Shown: one piece after another, positions 17,767 to 27,074 of the stretch
Layout of the letters: each line of letters starts with the position of its first letter
How positions within the stretch are numbered: position 1 is the first letter of the stretch
Assembly (NCBI RefSeq): GCF_019449275.2
Contig: NZ_JAHZQZ020000014.1
Span: forward strand, 186,001-250,000
Source of the DNA: Microbacterium sp. HD4P20
GTDB taxonomy: Bacteria; Actinomycetota; Actinomycetes; Actinomycetales; Microbacteriaceae
Direction: 5' to 3'
Length of the DNA: 64,000 nt
Notes under the pieces: generated by a model
What the model saw: the letters and a program-made list of their open reading frames with translations, nothing else
The model's database searches: none
Told to the model about the DNA's origin: nothing
Program-made: the position numbers and the translations under genes

Positions 17767-19049
17767 GATGGTTCGCCCTCGAGAGGCGCGCGAGGGCGGG
17801 GGAGGGATGCGCGCACGATCCATCGGTCGTCGTCGACCAGGCCCGCCGACAAGGAGCCACCGACGTGGGCGACTCGCTCGTGCAGGCCCGGAATGCCGTA
17901 TCCGCCACGCGCGCCGGGCTCGACGGGTCGTCCCGCCTTCTTGGCGCCGTCGTTGACGACGAGGACGTCCACGGCCTCCTCCCGTACGACGACTCGCACG
18001 TCGATGATCGTGGCGAGGGGCGCATGGCGCATCGCGTTGGTGAGAGATTCCTGCACGATACGGGTCAGCGCCAGGCGCAAGTCGGCGGGAAGAGCGTCCA
18101 GGTCGCCTTCGGTGTGCAGGACGACCGGATAGCCGGCGCGCTGTGCCGCCTCCGCGGCAGCGGCGACATTCGCCGAATCCGCGGGTGCCAGCAGTGCTCC
18201 CGGTGCGGTGTCGGGGTCGCGCAGCACGCCGAGCATGGAGCGCATCTCGGTGAGCGCCCCACGAGCCGTCGTGGCGATCTGCTCGGTGGCGGCGCGCGCA
18301 CGCTCGGTGTCGGGCGTGGCGGTGGCGCCTTCGGCGAGGGCGACGACGACGGTGAGGTTGTGAGAGACGATGTCGTGCATTTCACGTGCGATGCGCGTGC
18401 GCTCGGCGGCGGCCGCGAGCCGAGCCTGCTGGTCTCGCTCCACCATCAGCTGGCGGGACCGGTCGATGAGCGCCTCCAGATAGCGACGCCGATTGCCGAC
18501 GTTCGTGCCGATGAGGCCGCCGATGAGCAGAGCGACGACCGCCGAGACCAGCGACGACACGAGGAAGGGCAGTTCGGAAGGGAGGGTGATCGTGGCCACG
18601 GAGGTGTAGATCGCCAGTGCGCCGCACGCGACGCCGAAGGCCGCCCAGCAGGCCCGTACCGAGCGGTACACCGCGACGGCGTAGAGGGCGAAGGCGGGGA
18701 TCAGGTGGGCTGCCGGCACCAGGCTCGGCGGCAGCAGAAGCGCCGGCGCCATCGTCGCGACGAAGACGGTGAGGGGATGTGCGCGACGCAAGACGAGCGT
18801 GCCGCACGCCACGATCACCAGGACGACCGCGAACCAGGTCTGAGCAGGCGTCGGCACGATCGCGAAGTCGGTGCGGATCGTCGCGGCCGGCGCCGACAGG
18901 AGCAGAGCAAGCAAGACCACGAGCACATCGGCGACTCGCGGATGCCGGGCCCAAAAGCGGCGCAGCACGCCCGGCGGTCGCGGCAGACGCAGGCCGTCGT
19001 CGGTGCCGGGAAGGGCACCGACGACGGCCTGCGGCTCGGGACGGGACAT
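17763..19049 (-). CDS. Sensor histidine kinase (HisKA_3 type)
   Basis: A 428-residue kinase with about five N-terminal membrane spans, the phospho-acceptor region TRIAREMHDIVSHNLTVVV and a HATPase domain (IVQESLTNAMRHAP and GGYGIPGLHERVA). It has no extracytoplasmic loop of note, as in intramembrane-sensing DesK/LiaS-like kinases. It partners the overlapping regulator downstream and lies 10 bases after the ABC permease gene. Confidence 0.94.
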   Translation of the reverse strand: MSRPEPQAVVGALPGTDDGLRLPRPPGVLRRFWARHPRVADVLVVLLALLLSAPAATIRTDFAIVPTPAQTWFAVVLVIVACGTLVLRRAHPLTVFVATMAPALLLPPSLVPAAHLIPAFALYAVAVYRSVRACWAAFGVACGALAIYTSVATITLPSELPFLVSSLVSAVVALLIGGLIGTNVGNRRRYLEALIDRSRQLMVERDQQARLAAAAERTRIAREMHDIVSHNLTVVVALAEGATATPDTERARAATEQIATTARGALTEMRSMLGVLRDPDTAPGALLAPADSANVAAAAEAAQRAGYPVVLHTEGDLDALPADLRLALTRIVQESLTNAMRHAPLATIIDVRVVVREEAVDVLVVNDGAKKAGRPVEPGARGGYGIPGLHERVAHVGGSLSAGLVDDDRWIVRASLPRPRAPLEGEPS

Positions 19050-19059
19050 CCGCTCGACT

Positions 19060-19866
19060 CTACGCGTCGCGTGTCCGCAGCACGCCCCAGCCGATCACCA
19101 TCGGAGCGAGCACCCAGGCGCCCAGCGCCAGCAGCGGAGCCGTCAGATCCTCGGTGCCGGGCGAGGCGATGGCGGCCGCCGCGTTCATGGGCAGATACTC
19201 GGCGAGGTCGACGATCCAGCGCCAGTCCTCACCGGCCATCGAGAACAGGCTGAAAACGATCGGGAGTACGAACAGAACGCCGACGGTGACGGCGATCGCG
19301 CCGGCGCCGTTTCGCACCATGAACCCGAACCCGAGCCCGATCAGGGTGAAGGCGACCATGGACAGGACACCCAACGCCAGAGGAACGATGGACTGGGACG
19401 GCTCAGACCAGTCGATTCCCTCGGCGAGGATGGGTGCCGTCGCCGCAATGGCGACCCCATAGATCACCACGCTGGCGACCGCCATGAGCCCGGCGATGAC
19501 GACCGCCTTGGCCAGCACGACCGCGCCACGGCGAGGTTCGGCTGTGAGAGTCGAGCGGATCATGCCGGTCGAGTACTCACCCGTGATCACGATCGCGCCC
19601 AGCACGCCCGCGACCAGCATCGTGAACTGCGTCGGCGACAGGATGGCGCTCACAGCCGGATAGCCGGGTCCGAAGTTCTCCGATGCAGCGGCGATCATCA
19701 TCGAGATGCCGATCGAGAGGACCGCGGCGACACCGAGCGACCACCACGTGGAGCGCAAGGTGACGATCTTGATCCACTCGCTGCGGAGCAGATGGGCGAA
19801 GCTGAGCCGGTGGGTCGAGGGGCGGGCGTCCGAGCGTGTCAGCGGCTGCGCGGTGAGGACGGTCAT
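19060..19866 (-). CDS. ABC-2 type transporter permease
   Basis: A 268-residue protein starting LRSEWIKIVTLRSTWWSLG, the usual N-terminus of ABC-2 permeases, with six predicted membrane spans and GEYSTGMIRSTLTAEPRR after the second. ATG 19866 overlaps the ATPase stop as ATGA. It forms the membrane part of an exporter of unknown substrate, probably for a drug, lipid or peptide. Confidence 0.92.
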   Translation of the reverse strand: MTVLTAQPLTRSDARPSTHRLSFAHLLRSEWIKIVTLRSTWWSLGVAAVLSIGISMMIAAASENFGPGYPAVSAILSPTQFTMLVAGVLGAIVITGEYSTGMIRSTLTAEPRRGAVVLAKAVVIAGLMAVASVVIYGVAIAATAPILAEGIDWSEPSQSIVPLALGVLSMVAFTLIGLGFGFMVRNGAGAIAVTVGVLFVLPIVFSLFSMAGEDWRWIVDLAEYLPMNAAAAIASPGTEDLTAPLLALGAWVLAPMVIGWGVLRTRDA

Positions 19867-20774
19867 GCGATCTCCTTGGTCTTGTACTCGACGGACTCTC
19901 CCGTGAGGGCGAGGTACGCCTCTTCGAGGGAGCCGCTGCGTGAAGTGAGCTCGTGCACCGGGATGCCGAGCGAGGCGGCGAGGTCGCCGAGAGCCGCCGC
20001 GGTGACGCCGGTGATCTCGGCCAGGCCGGGCTCCGACGCCGTCACGGTGATGTCGGGGCCCGATACGGCCGCGACCAGCTCGCCCAGTCTCGGCGAGCGA
20101 ACGACGACGGCGTTGCTGGTCCATGCCCGCACCAGCGCCGACAGATCAGCGTCCGCGAGCACCTGACCGCGTCCGAGGACGATGACGTGATCGGCTGTCT
20201 GCGCCATCTCGCTCATGAGATGACTCGACAGCAGCACTGTGCGTCCTTCGGCTGCCAGATGCCGCACGAACTGGCGCACCCAGCGCACGCCCTCGGGATC
20301 GAGCCCGTTGACGGGCTCGTCGAGGATCAGCGTGTGGGGATCGCCGAGCAGCGCCGCCGCGATGCCGAGCCGTTGGCCCATACCCAGCGAGAACTTGCCG
20401 GCGCGCTTGCCTGCCACCGACCCGATGCCGGTGAGCTCGATCACCTCGTCGACGCGCGTGCCGGGTATGCCGTGGGTCGCGGCCATCGCCCGCAGATGAT
20501 TGCGGGCCGTGCGCCCGGTGTGGACGGCTTTGGCGTCCAGGAGCACCCCGACCTCGGTCAGGGGCGAGCGCAGCTGGGCGTACGGACGCCCGTTGACGGT
20601 GACGCGGCCGCCGGTCGGGCGGTCCAGGCCGACGATCATGCGCATCGTGGTGGACTTTCCCGCGCCGTTGGGGCCGAGGAAGCCGGTGACCTTGCCCGGC
20701 TGAACGGTGAAGCTGACATCGGCGACGGCCCGCTTGGCGCCGAAGCTCTTGCTGAGATTCTCTGCGACGATCAT
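19863..20774 (-). CDS. ABC transporter ATP-binding protein
   Basis: A 303-residue ATPase with Walker A GPNGAGKSTTMRMI, signature FSLGMGQRLGIAAAL and Walker B LILDEPVNGLD. The C-terminal 80 residues form the accessory domain common in ABC-2 exporters. First gene of the exporter/two-component operon running to 17068; the likely terminator of pepN lies just upstream. Confidence 0.94.
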   Translation of the reverse strand: MIVAENLSKSFGAKRAVADVSFTVQPGKVTGFLGPNGAGKSTTMRMIVGLDRPTGGRVTVNGRPYAQLRSPLTEVGVLLDAKAVHTGRTARNHLRAMAATHGIPGTRVDEVIELTGIGSVAGKRAGKFSLGMGQRLGIAAALLGDPHTLILDEPVNGLDPEGVRWVRQFVRHLAAEGRTVLLSSHLMSEMAQTADHVIVLGRGQVLADADLSALVRAWTSNAVVVRSPRLGELVAAVSGPDITVTASEPGLAEITGVTAAALGDLAASLGIPVHELTSRSGSLEEAYLALTGESVEYKTKEIA

Positions 20775-20792
20775 GGTGTCGACGCTACGGAG

Positions 20793-20829
20793 AGACCCCC
20801 CTGTGGCGCATCGGCCGACAGGAGGGTCT
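20793..20829 (-). terminator. Putative pepN terminator
   Basis: AGACCCCCCTGT (20793-20804) pairs with ACAGGAGGGTCT (20818-20829) with one mismatch and a 13-base loop, 27 bases past the pepN stop. No U-tract follows. Confidence 0.5.
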
Positions 20830-20855
20830 TCTCGGATGCGGGTGGTACCGCGGTA

Positions 20856-23402
20856 CTACTCGGAGTCGCGGGCCTGTACCGACAGGGCGCGCTCCACGCC
20901 CGCGAGGTTCTCGGCGACGAGACGGCGCAGCGCCGGCGCGGCGTCGGCGTTGGCCTCGAGCCACGCACGGGTCGCATCACGCAGCGCGACGCTCGCGAGC
21001 GGCGCGGGGTAGAGGCCTGCGATCAGGTACTCCGCGATCTTGTACGTGCGCGAATCCCAGATCGGCAGCAGGGCGTCGAAGTAGCGCGGAACGAACGCCT
21101 GGAGGAGGTCGCGACCGGCGGGGTGGACGAAGCCGAGCGCGGCCGAGCGGACGATCGTGTTGGGCAGTTCGTCGCTGTCGACCAGTGAGGCCCATGCGGC
21201 CGCTTTCGCCTCAGCGTTGGGCAGGGCGGCCTTCGCCTGCGCCGCGAACTCGCCGCCCTTGGCCGTGTTGTCGGACGCGAGTGCGTCGTCGATGTCGGCG
21301 GTGGTGACGAGCCCGCCGGCGGCGAGCGAAACGAGCAGCTGCCACGAAAGGTCGGTGTCGATCTCGAGTCCCTCGAAGACGACCTCACCGTCGCGCACCT
21401 GGCGCACCTTCTCCCACTGCGCGGAGGTCGCCGCGGCGCTGGCGAAGGCGGTGACGAACTGCAGCTGGCTGTCGCTGCCCGCCTCGGCGCTCTGCGCGAG
21501 CTCCCACAGGGCGTCGGCGACCTTCTCACGCGTCGCGTCGCGCGTCTCGGGTGCGACGTAGGAGTTCGCCGCGAGCTGCAGCTGGGCGAGCGTCGTGCGG
21601 ACCGTGGTGGACTCTGTCTCGGTGCCGATGTTGCGCAGCACCAGATCGACGTAGTCGGACGCCGAGCCCTCCGCATCCCTCGTCTGGTCCCACGCGGCGC
21701 CCCACACCAGCGACCGGGCGAGCGGGTCGCTGATATTGCCCAGGTGCTCGATCGCGGTCTGGAGCGAGCGCTCGTCGAGACGGATCTTGGTGTACGCGAG
21801 GTCGTCGTCGTTCAGGAGGACAAGATCCGGACGCTTGCGTCCCTTCAGCTCGGGCACCTCGGTGAGGTCGCCGTCGACGTCCAGCTCGATGTGGTGAACG
21901 CGAACCAACGCGCCGCCGTCAACGTCGTAGAAGCCCACGCCGAGGCGGTGGGGCCGGATCGTCGGGTAGTCGGCCGGGGCGGTCTGCACGATCGCGAAGC
22001 GTGTGATGGTGCCGTCGACATCGGTCGCGATCTCGGGGGCGAGGGTGTTGACACCCGCTGTCTCGAGCCACTTCTTCGACCAGGTCGACAGCTCGCGCCC
22101 GCTCGTCGTCTCGAGTTCGGACAGCAGGTCGCTGAGCTCGGTGTTGGACCACTCGTGCTTCTTGAAGTACGCGGCCACTCCGGCGAAGAACTGCTCGATG
22201 CCCACCCACGCGGCCAGCTGCTTGAGCACCGATCCGCCCTTGGCGTACGTGATGCCGTCGAAGTTGACCTGGACGTCTTCGAGGTCGTTGATCTGCGCGA
22301 CGACCGGGTGCGTCGAGGGCAGCTGGTCCTGGCGATAGGCCCAGGTCTTCTCCATCGCGTTGAACGTTGTCCACGCTTCGGTCCACTCGGTCGCTTCAGC
22401 CGTGGCGATCGTCGACGCCCACTCGGCGAACGACTCGTTCAGCCACAGGTCGTTCCACCACTTCATCGTCACGAGGTCGCCGAACCACATGTGGGCCAGC
22501 TCGTGCAGGATCGTGACGACGCGACGCTCCTTGATCGCGTCCGTCACTTTGCTGCGGAAGACATAGCTCTCGGTGAAGGTCACGGCGCCGGCGTTCTCCA
22601 TTGCGCCCGCGTTGAACTCGGGGACGAAGAGCTGGTCGTACTTCGCGAAGGGGTACGCGTAGTCGAACTTCTCCTCGAAGTAGGCGAAGCCCTGGCGCGT
22701 CTTGTCGAAGATGTAGTCGGCGTCGAGGAACTGCCACAGGCTCTTGCGCCCGTAGACCCCGAGGGGGATCACGCGGCCCGAAGCGCTCGTGAGCTCCGAG
22801 AACGTGGCCTCGTACGGGCCCGCGATGAGCGCGGTGATGTACGACGAGATGCGCGGCGTCGGCTCGAAGCGCCACGTCGCGGTGCCGTCGCCGTGCTTCT
22901 TGGGTTCGGGCGTGGGTGAGTTGGAGACGACCTTCCACGGCTCGGGCGCCGTGACGGTGAACTCGAACGTGGCCTTCAGGTCGGGCTGCTCGAACACCGC
23001 GTACACGCGGCGTGAATCGGGAACCTCGAACTGCGAGTACAGGTAGACCTCTTCATCGACGGGGTCGACGAAGCGATGCAGTCCCTCACCGGTGTTCGTG
23101 TACAGGCAGTCCGCGTCGACGACGAGTTCGTTCTCGGCTGAGAGCTCATCGAGCGCGATGCGGGAGTCGGCGAACGCGGTGGCCGGGTCGATCACCCGGC
23201 CGTTGAGCGTGATCTCGCGGATCTCTCGTGCGATGAGGTCGATGAAGGTGGACGCACCGGGGGTCGCCGTGAAGCGGACGACGGTGCGCGATCCGAAGAC
23301 CTCGGCGCCCTTCGTCAGATCGAGCACGACCTCGTACGACTGTGTGTCGACGGTCGTGCGACGCTCCTGCGCCTCGATGCGGGTGAGGTTCTCTCCAGGC
23401 AC
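20856..23402 (-). CDS. pepN: Aminopeptidase N (M1 family)
   Basis: An 848-residue gluzincin aminopeptidase with the exopeptidase motif GAMENAGAVTF and the zinc site TILHELAHMWFGD...NESFAEW (HExxH-x18-E). It is the usual actinobacterial length, with a C-terminal ERAP1-like helical domain. It trims N-terminal residues from peptides in the cytoplasm. The start is GTG 23402. It is divergent from ferrochelatase with 145 bases between starts. Confidence 0.96.
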   Translation of the reverse strand: MPGENLTRIEAQERRTTVDTQSYEVVLDLTKGAEVFGSRTVVRFTATPGASTFIDLIAREIREITLNGRVIDPATAFADSRIALDELSAENELVVDADCLYTNTGEGLHRFVDPVDEEVYLYSQFEVPDSRRVYAVFEQPDLKATFEFTVTAPEPWKVVSNSPTPEPKKHGDGTATWRFEPTPRISSYITALIAGPYEATFSELTSASGRVIPLGVYGRKSLWQFLDADYIFDKTRQGFAYFEEKFDYAYPFAKYDQLFVPEFNAGAMENAGAVTFTESYVFRSKVTDAIKERRVVTILHELAHMWFGDLVTMKWWNDLWLNESFAEWASTIATAEATEWTEAWTTFNAMEKTWAYRQDQLPSTHPVVAQINDLEDVQVNFDGITYAKGGSVLKQLAAWVGIEQFFAGVAAYFKKHEWSNTELSDLLSELETTSGRELSTWSKKWLETAGVNTLAPEIATDVDGTITRFAIVQTAPADYPTIRPHRLGVGFYDVDGGALVRVHHIELDVDGDLTEVPELKGRKRPDLVLLNDDDLAYTKIRLDERSLQTAIEHLGNISDPLARSLVWGAAWDQTRDAEGSASDYVDLVLRNIGTETESTTVRTTLAQLQLAANSYVAPETRDATREKVADALWELAQSAEAGSDSQLQFVTAFASAAATSAQWEKVRQVRDGEVVFEGLEIDTDLSWQLLVSLAAGGLVTTADIDDALASDNTAKGGEFAAQAKAALPNAEAKAAAWASLVDSDELPNTIVRSAALGFVHPAGRDLLQAFVPRYFDALLPIWDSRTYKIAEYLIAGLYPAPLASVALRDATRAWLEANADAAPALRRLVAENLAGVERALSVQARDSE

Positions 23403-23547
23403 TAGTTCTGCTCCCGTAGGTGGAGGGTGGCGGCGTCGTCGTCCGGTGCGGATGGCTCCGGCGACAACCGTCCAAGCCTATGCCAGCCCACCCCGGCGGG
23501 CAGTGCCTGTGGATGAACGACACCACGAGCGGTGTCAGGATGGAGTG

Positions 23548-24747
23548 GTGACTTCTGGTGAGCAGCACATGGTCCCCTTCGCGTCCTCGGCCGCGGCATC
23601 CGGCAGCCCTCACGTCGAGCAGCCCGTCGCGTACGACGCGCTGCTGCTCGCCGGTTTCGGCGGTCCGGAGGGCCAGGATGACGTCATCCCGTTCCTTCGG
23701 AACGTGACGCGCGGACGCGGCATCCCCGATGAGCGGCTGGAGGAGGTCGCGCACCACTACCGGCACTTCGGCGGCGTGAGCCCCATCAATGCACAGAACC
23801 GCGCGCTGAAGGCGGCCCTGGAAGCCGAACTGGCGCGCCGTGGCATCGACCTGCCGGTGTACTGGGGCAACCGCAACTGGGCGCCGTACCTGGAGGAGGC
23901 GGTTCAGGATGCCGCCGCCGCCGGCCGCACGAAGCTGCTGGCACTCGCGACGAGCGCTTACTCGTCCTTCTCGAGCTGTCGGCAGTATCGCGAGGACTTC
24001 GCGCGGGTGCTCGGTGAGACGGACCTGTCGGGAACGGTCACGATCGACAAGGTCCGCCAGTTCTTCGATCACCCCGGATTCGTGCAGCCTTTCGTGGACG
24101 GCGTCCGCGATGCCGTCTCGACTTTCCTGGCCGAAGGCATCGCGCCGGGCGCCGTGCGCGTGCTGTTCTCGACGCACAGCATTCCGACCGCCGACGCCGA
24201 GCGGTCGGGCCCGCGGGAGGGCGACGACCTCCACCGCGGGTTCGGCGAGGGCGGTGCGTACGCCGCCCAGCACCGCGCGGTGGCCGAGGTGGTCATGGCC
24301 GCGGTCGCGGCGGAGGTCCCCGGCGCGCAGGACGTGGGTTGGGACCTCGTCTACCAGTCGCGATCGGGCCCGCCCAGCCAGCCGTGGCTGGAACCCGACG
24401 TCAACGACGTCATCGCTCAGCTACCCGCTGCGGGTGTCGAGGCGGTGCCGATCGTGCCGCTCGGCTTCATGAGCGATCACATGGAGGTGCTGTGGGACCT
24501 CGACACCGAGGCGATGGATGCTGCGGCCGAGGCGGGGCTGCGTGCCGTGCGCACGCCGACGCCGGGGATCGACCCCGCGTTCGTGGCGGGGCTCGTCGAT
24601 CTCGTGGAAGAGCGCCTGCACGGGACTCCCGCGGCCGAACGGCCACACGCGACCGAGCTCGGCCCGTGGTTCGATGTGTGCCGTCCGGCGTGCTGCGAGA
24701 ACGTCCGCGCAGGATTCAAGCCGGCGGCGGCCGGCGTCGCGCCGTGA
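23548..24747 (+). CDS. hemH: Ferrochelatase (coproporphyrin ferrochelatase type)
   Basis: A 399-residue protein with YDALLLAGFGGPEGQDDVIPFLRNVT, YWGNRNWAPYLEE, ALATSAYSSFSSCRQYRED and FSTHSIP (catalytic His). The internal Cys in SSCRQY and the C-terminal CRPACC cluster fit the [2Fe-2S] ligands known for actinobacterial enzymes. In this phylum it inserts iron into coproporphyrin III. The start is GTG 23548 with CAGGAT at 23536-23541, six bases upstream; the frame is open further up but without support. Confidence 0.95.
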   Translation: MTSGEQHMVPFASSAAASGSPHVEQPVAYDALLLAGFGGPEGQDDVIPFLRNVTRGRGIPDERLEEVAHHYRHFGGVSPINAQNRALKAALEAELARRGIDLPVYWGNRNWAPYLEEAVQDAAAAGRTKLLALATSAYSSFSSCRQYREDFARVLGETDLSGTVTIDKVRQFFDHPGFVQPFVDGVRDAVSTFLAEGIAPGAVRVLFSTHSIPTADAERSGPREGDDLHRGFGEGGAYAAQHRAVAEVVMAAVAAEVPGAQDVGWDLVYQSRSGPPSQPWLEPDVNDVIAQLPAAGVEAVPIVPLGFMSDHMEVLWDLDTEAMDAAAEAGLRAVRTPTPGIDPAFVAGLVDLVEERLHGTPAAERPHATELGPWFDVCRPACCENVRAGFKPAAAGVAP

Positions 24748-24787
24748 CGGTCGGCTGAAGCCGCCCCGCGTCTCTAGGATTGTGCCC

Positions 24788-25333
24788 ATGCGCATCCACA
24801 TCGCGACCGATCACGCCGGCCTCGAGTTCTCGACGCAGCTGCAGCATCACCTCGCCGAGTCCGGCCACGAGGTGATCGACCACGGTCCCGTCGAGTACGA
24901 CGCCCTCGACGACTACCCCGCGTTCTGCATCCGGGCGGCCCAGGCGGTCGTGCGCGACCAATCGGCCGGCATCGAGACGCTCGGGGTCGTCTTCGGCGGC
25001 TCGGGCAACGGCGAGCAGATCGCCGCGAACAAGGTGCTCGGCGCCCGGGCGGCGCTGGTGTGGAGCATCGCGACGGCAGAGCTGGCACGTGAGCACAATG
25101 ATGCCAACGTGATCGCCATCGGCGCCCGCCAGCACACGTTCGAAGAGGCCGCCGCGTTCATCGACCGGTTCATCGCGACACCCTTCTCGGGCGAGGAGCG
25201 CCACGCCCGCCGCATCGCGCAGCTCGCAGCCTATGAGCAGGACGGCACGCTCGAACCGGACCCGCGCGCCCCGAAGCCGCGGCCGGACGTCCTCGCCGCC
25301 GACGACAGCTCGTTCGATCCCGAAGCGGGCTGA
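24788..25333 (+). CDS. rpiB: Ribose-5-phosphate isomerase B
   Basis: A 181-residue RpiB/LacAB protein: MRIHIATDHAGLEFS and the phosphate-binding FGGSGNGEQIAANKV. It interconverts ribose-5-phosphate and ribulose-5-phosphate. The last 20 residues are an acidic, Pro-rich tail beyond the usual family length. TAGGAT at 24775-24780 lies seven bases before ATG 24788. The glycosylase gene follows after six bases. Confidence 0.95.
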   Translation: MRIHIATDHAGLEFSTQLQHHLAESGHEVIDHGPVEYDALDDYPAFCIRAAQAVVRDQSAGIETLGVVFGGSGNGEQIAANKVLGARAALVWSIATAELAREHNDANVIAIGARQHTFEEAAAFIDRFIATPFSGEERHARRIAQLAAYEQDGTLEPDPRAPKPRPDVLAADDSSFDPEAG

Positions 25334-25339
25334 GGCGCG

Positions 25340-26398
25340 ATGCCAGAGGGCCACTCCGTCCACCGGATCGCGCGCCAGTTCGATCGCAACTTCGTCGGCC
25401 GGACTGTTCAGGCTTCCAGTCCGCAGGGGCGGTTCGTCGAGGGTGCGCAGGTCATCAGCGGACGCTCGGCGACACAGGTCCGCGCGGTGGGGAAGCAAAT
25501 GTTCCTCGAGTTCGACGACGACCTGTGGTTGCGCGTGCACCTCGGGATGTACGGCGCGTGGGACTTCGCGGGCGAGATCCTGGTCGACCCGACGATCGCC
25601 TCGGCGAACGGGCGCAGGGCCCACGCGCCCGGAGGCTCCGCCCGACGCGCCAGCGGCGAGCGGAGTGGGCGTGGGGAGGGTCAGACCAACCAGCGCGGTA
25701 CCGCGGTGGAGGAAGCGATCCACGACGACGCCGGCGAGAACTCGCTGACATCGATCGGCGCGCCCCGGCGCGCCCGGGTGCACGTGCGGATGTCGGAGCA
25801 GACGACCGGGCTGGCGGATGAGGGCGACCAATGGCCGCCTCCGGTCGTCGGGCAGGTGCGGCTGCGGCTGCTCACCGCGACGACCTGTGCGGATCTGCGC
25901 GGCCCGACCGCGTGCGAGCTGCAGACACCCGACGAGGTCGCCGCGACGATCGCGAAGCTCGGACCCGACCCTCTCGTCGACGACGTCGCCGAGGGGGAGG
26001 AGCGGTTCACCGCCGTCGTCCGCCGCAAGCCGACGCCGATCGGCCTGCTGCTGATGGACCAGAGCGTGGTGAGCGGCATCGGCAACGTGTATCGGGCCGA
26101 ACTGCTCTTCCGGGCGCGCCAGAATCCCCACACGTCCGGCCGCGACGTGCCTGAGGACGTGGTGAGAGCGCTCTGGCGGGACTGGGTGCGGCTCATCGCG
26201 ATCGGGGTAGACACCGGGCAGATGATGACGATGGACGATCTCGATCCGGCGTCCTATCGCAAGGCGATGGCCAGTCGCGACGACCGGCACTGGGTCTACC
26301 ACCGCGCGGGACTGCCCTGCCGCGTGTGCGGGACGTCGATCGTGGTGGAAGAGGCGGCGGGCCGCAAGCTCTACTGGTGCCCTCGCTGTCAGGCGTAG
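25340..26398 (+). CDS. Fpg/Nei family DNA glycosylase (Nei2-like) with an inserted segment
   Basis: A 352-residue base-excision repair enzyme. It starts MPEGHSVHRIARQF (catalytic Pro2 and Glu3), has the H2TH region LLMDQSVVSGIGNVYRAE and ends with a zinc finger CRVC...CPRC. Residues about 92-114 (RRAHAPGGSARRASGERSGRGE) interrupt the otherwise conserved phrase ASANGR...GQTNQRGT and correspond to a DNA palindrome at 25620-25675. The frame is intact, so the insertion is probably tolerated in a surface loop. It likely removes oxidised bases, especially pyrimidines. Confidence 0.93.
   Translation: MPEGHSVHRIARQFDRNFVGRTVQASSPQGRFVEGAQVISGRSATQVRAVGKQMFLEFDDDLWLRVHLGMYGAWDFAGEILVDPTIASANGRRAHAPGGSARRASGERSGRGEGQTNQRGTAVEEAIHDDAGENSLTSIGAPRRARVHVRMSEQTTGLADEGDQWPPPVVGQVRLRLLTATTCADLRGPTACELQTPDEVAATIAKLGPDPLVDDVAEGEERFTAVVRRKPTPIGLLLMDQSVVSGIGNVYRAELLFRARQNPHTSGRDVPEDVVRALWRDWVRLIAIGVDTGQMMTMDDLDPASYRKAMASRDDRHWVYHRAGLPCRVCGTSIVVEEAAGRKLYWCPRCQA
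25620..25675. repeat. Palindromic insertion inside the glycosylase gene
   Basis: Nested inverted repeats: CCCACGC (25620-25626) pairs with GCGTGGG (25669-25675), and CTCCGC (25636-25641) pairs with GCGGAG (25660-25665). The block adds about 22 in-frame residues to the Nei-like protein. No second copy was found in the window by eye. Confidence 0.55.
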
Positions 26399-26429
26399 CG
26401 CAGCAGACGAACCCTCATAGGCTGAACAC

Positions 26430-27074
26430 ATGCGCCAGAACCCCAGCTTCGCGATGACAGATGTGGCCGAGATCCGTCGGCTGATCGCCCAGAACCCGTG
26501 GGTCACGATCGTGAGCTCGACCGACACCGGCATGGTGGCCTCGCACTACGCCGTGCTCCTGGACGACGAACGTGACGATCTCACCGTGGTCGGCCACGTC
26601 GGCAAGCCCGACGACCTGATCCATGGCCTCGGCGAGCGCGAGCTGCTGGTGGTCGTGCAGGGGCCGCACGGCTACATCTCACCGGGGTGGTACGGCGACA
26701 CGCCCAGTGTGCCCACCTGGAACTTCGTCTCGGCGCACCTGAGCGGCATCCCCGAGATCCTCACGCCCGAAGAGAACCTGCGCGTGCTCGACAAGCTTGT
26801 CGCGCACTTCGAGAATGGGATGCCGCAGCCGCGCCTGCTGTGGGAGCGCCCCAACGATCCCGACTTCGTGACGAGGCTCGAAAGGGGCACAGTTGGATTC
26901 CGGCTGACCCCGACGCACGTCGTGGCCAAACGGAAGCTGAGCCAGAACAAGTCCGATGAGGTTGTCGAGACCGTTATCGCGGGGCTCGAGGCCGGCGGCA
27001 GCGGCGCATACGCCGACCCGCGGCTCGCCGGCGAGATGCGACGCGACTTCGAAGCCCGCACGTCGGCACGGTGA
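26430..27074 (+). CDS. PaiB-like FMN-binding protein
   Basis: A 214-residue protein of the PaiB family (FMN-binding split barrel): MRQNPSFAMTDVAEIRRLI at the start, HVGKPDDLI and VVQGPHGYISPGWYG in the middle, and VVAKRKLSQNKSDE near the end. Family members are described as negative regulators but may bind flavin. TAGGCT at 26418-26423 is six bases before ATG 26430. The amidohydrolase start overlaps its stop. Confidence 0.9.
   Translation: MRQNPSFAMTDVAEIRRLIAQNPWVTIVSSTDTGMVASHYAVLLDDERDDLTVVGHVGKPDDLIHGLGERELLVVVQGPHGYISPGWYGDTPSVPTWNFVSAHLSGIPEILTPEENLRVLDKLVAHFENGMPQPRLLWERPNDPDFVTRLERGTVGFRLTPTHVVAKRKLSQNKSDEVVETVIAGLEAGGSGAYADPRLAGEMRRDFEARTSAR

Noticed and set aside
20839..20857. T-box-like sequence GGGTGGTACCGCGG on the plus strand
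   Set aside because: It lies in the 3' end of pepN and no plus-strand gene follows; specifier and stem I are absent. Chance similarity in GC-rich DNA.
25697..25706. GGTACCGCGG resembling part of a T-box
   Set aside because: It is inside the glycosylase coding frame (QRGTAVEE) with no other T-box feature.
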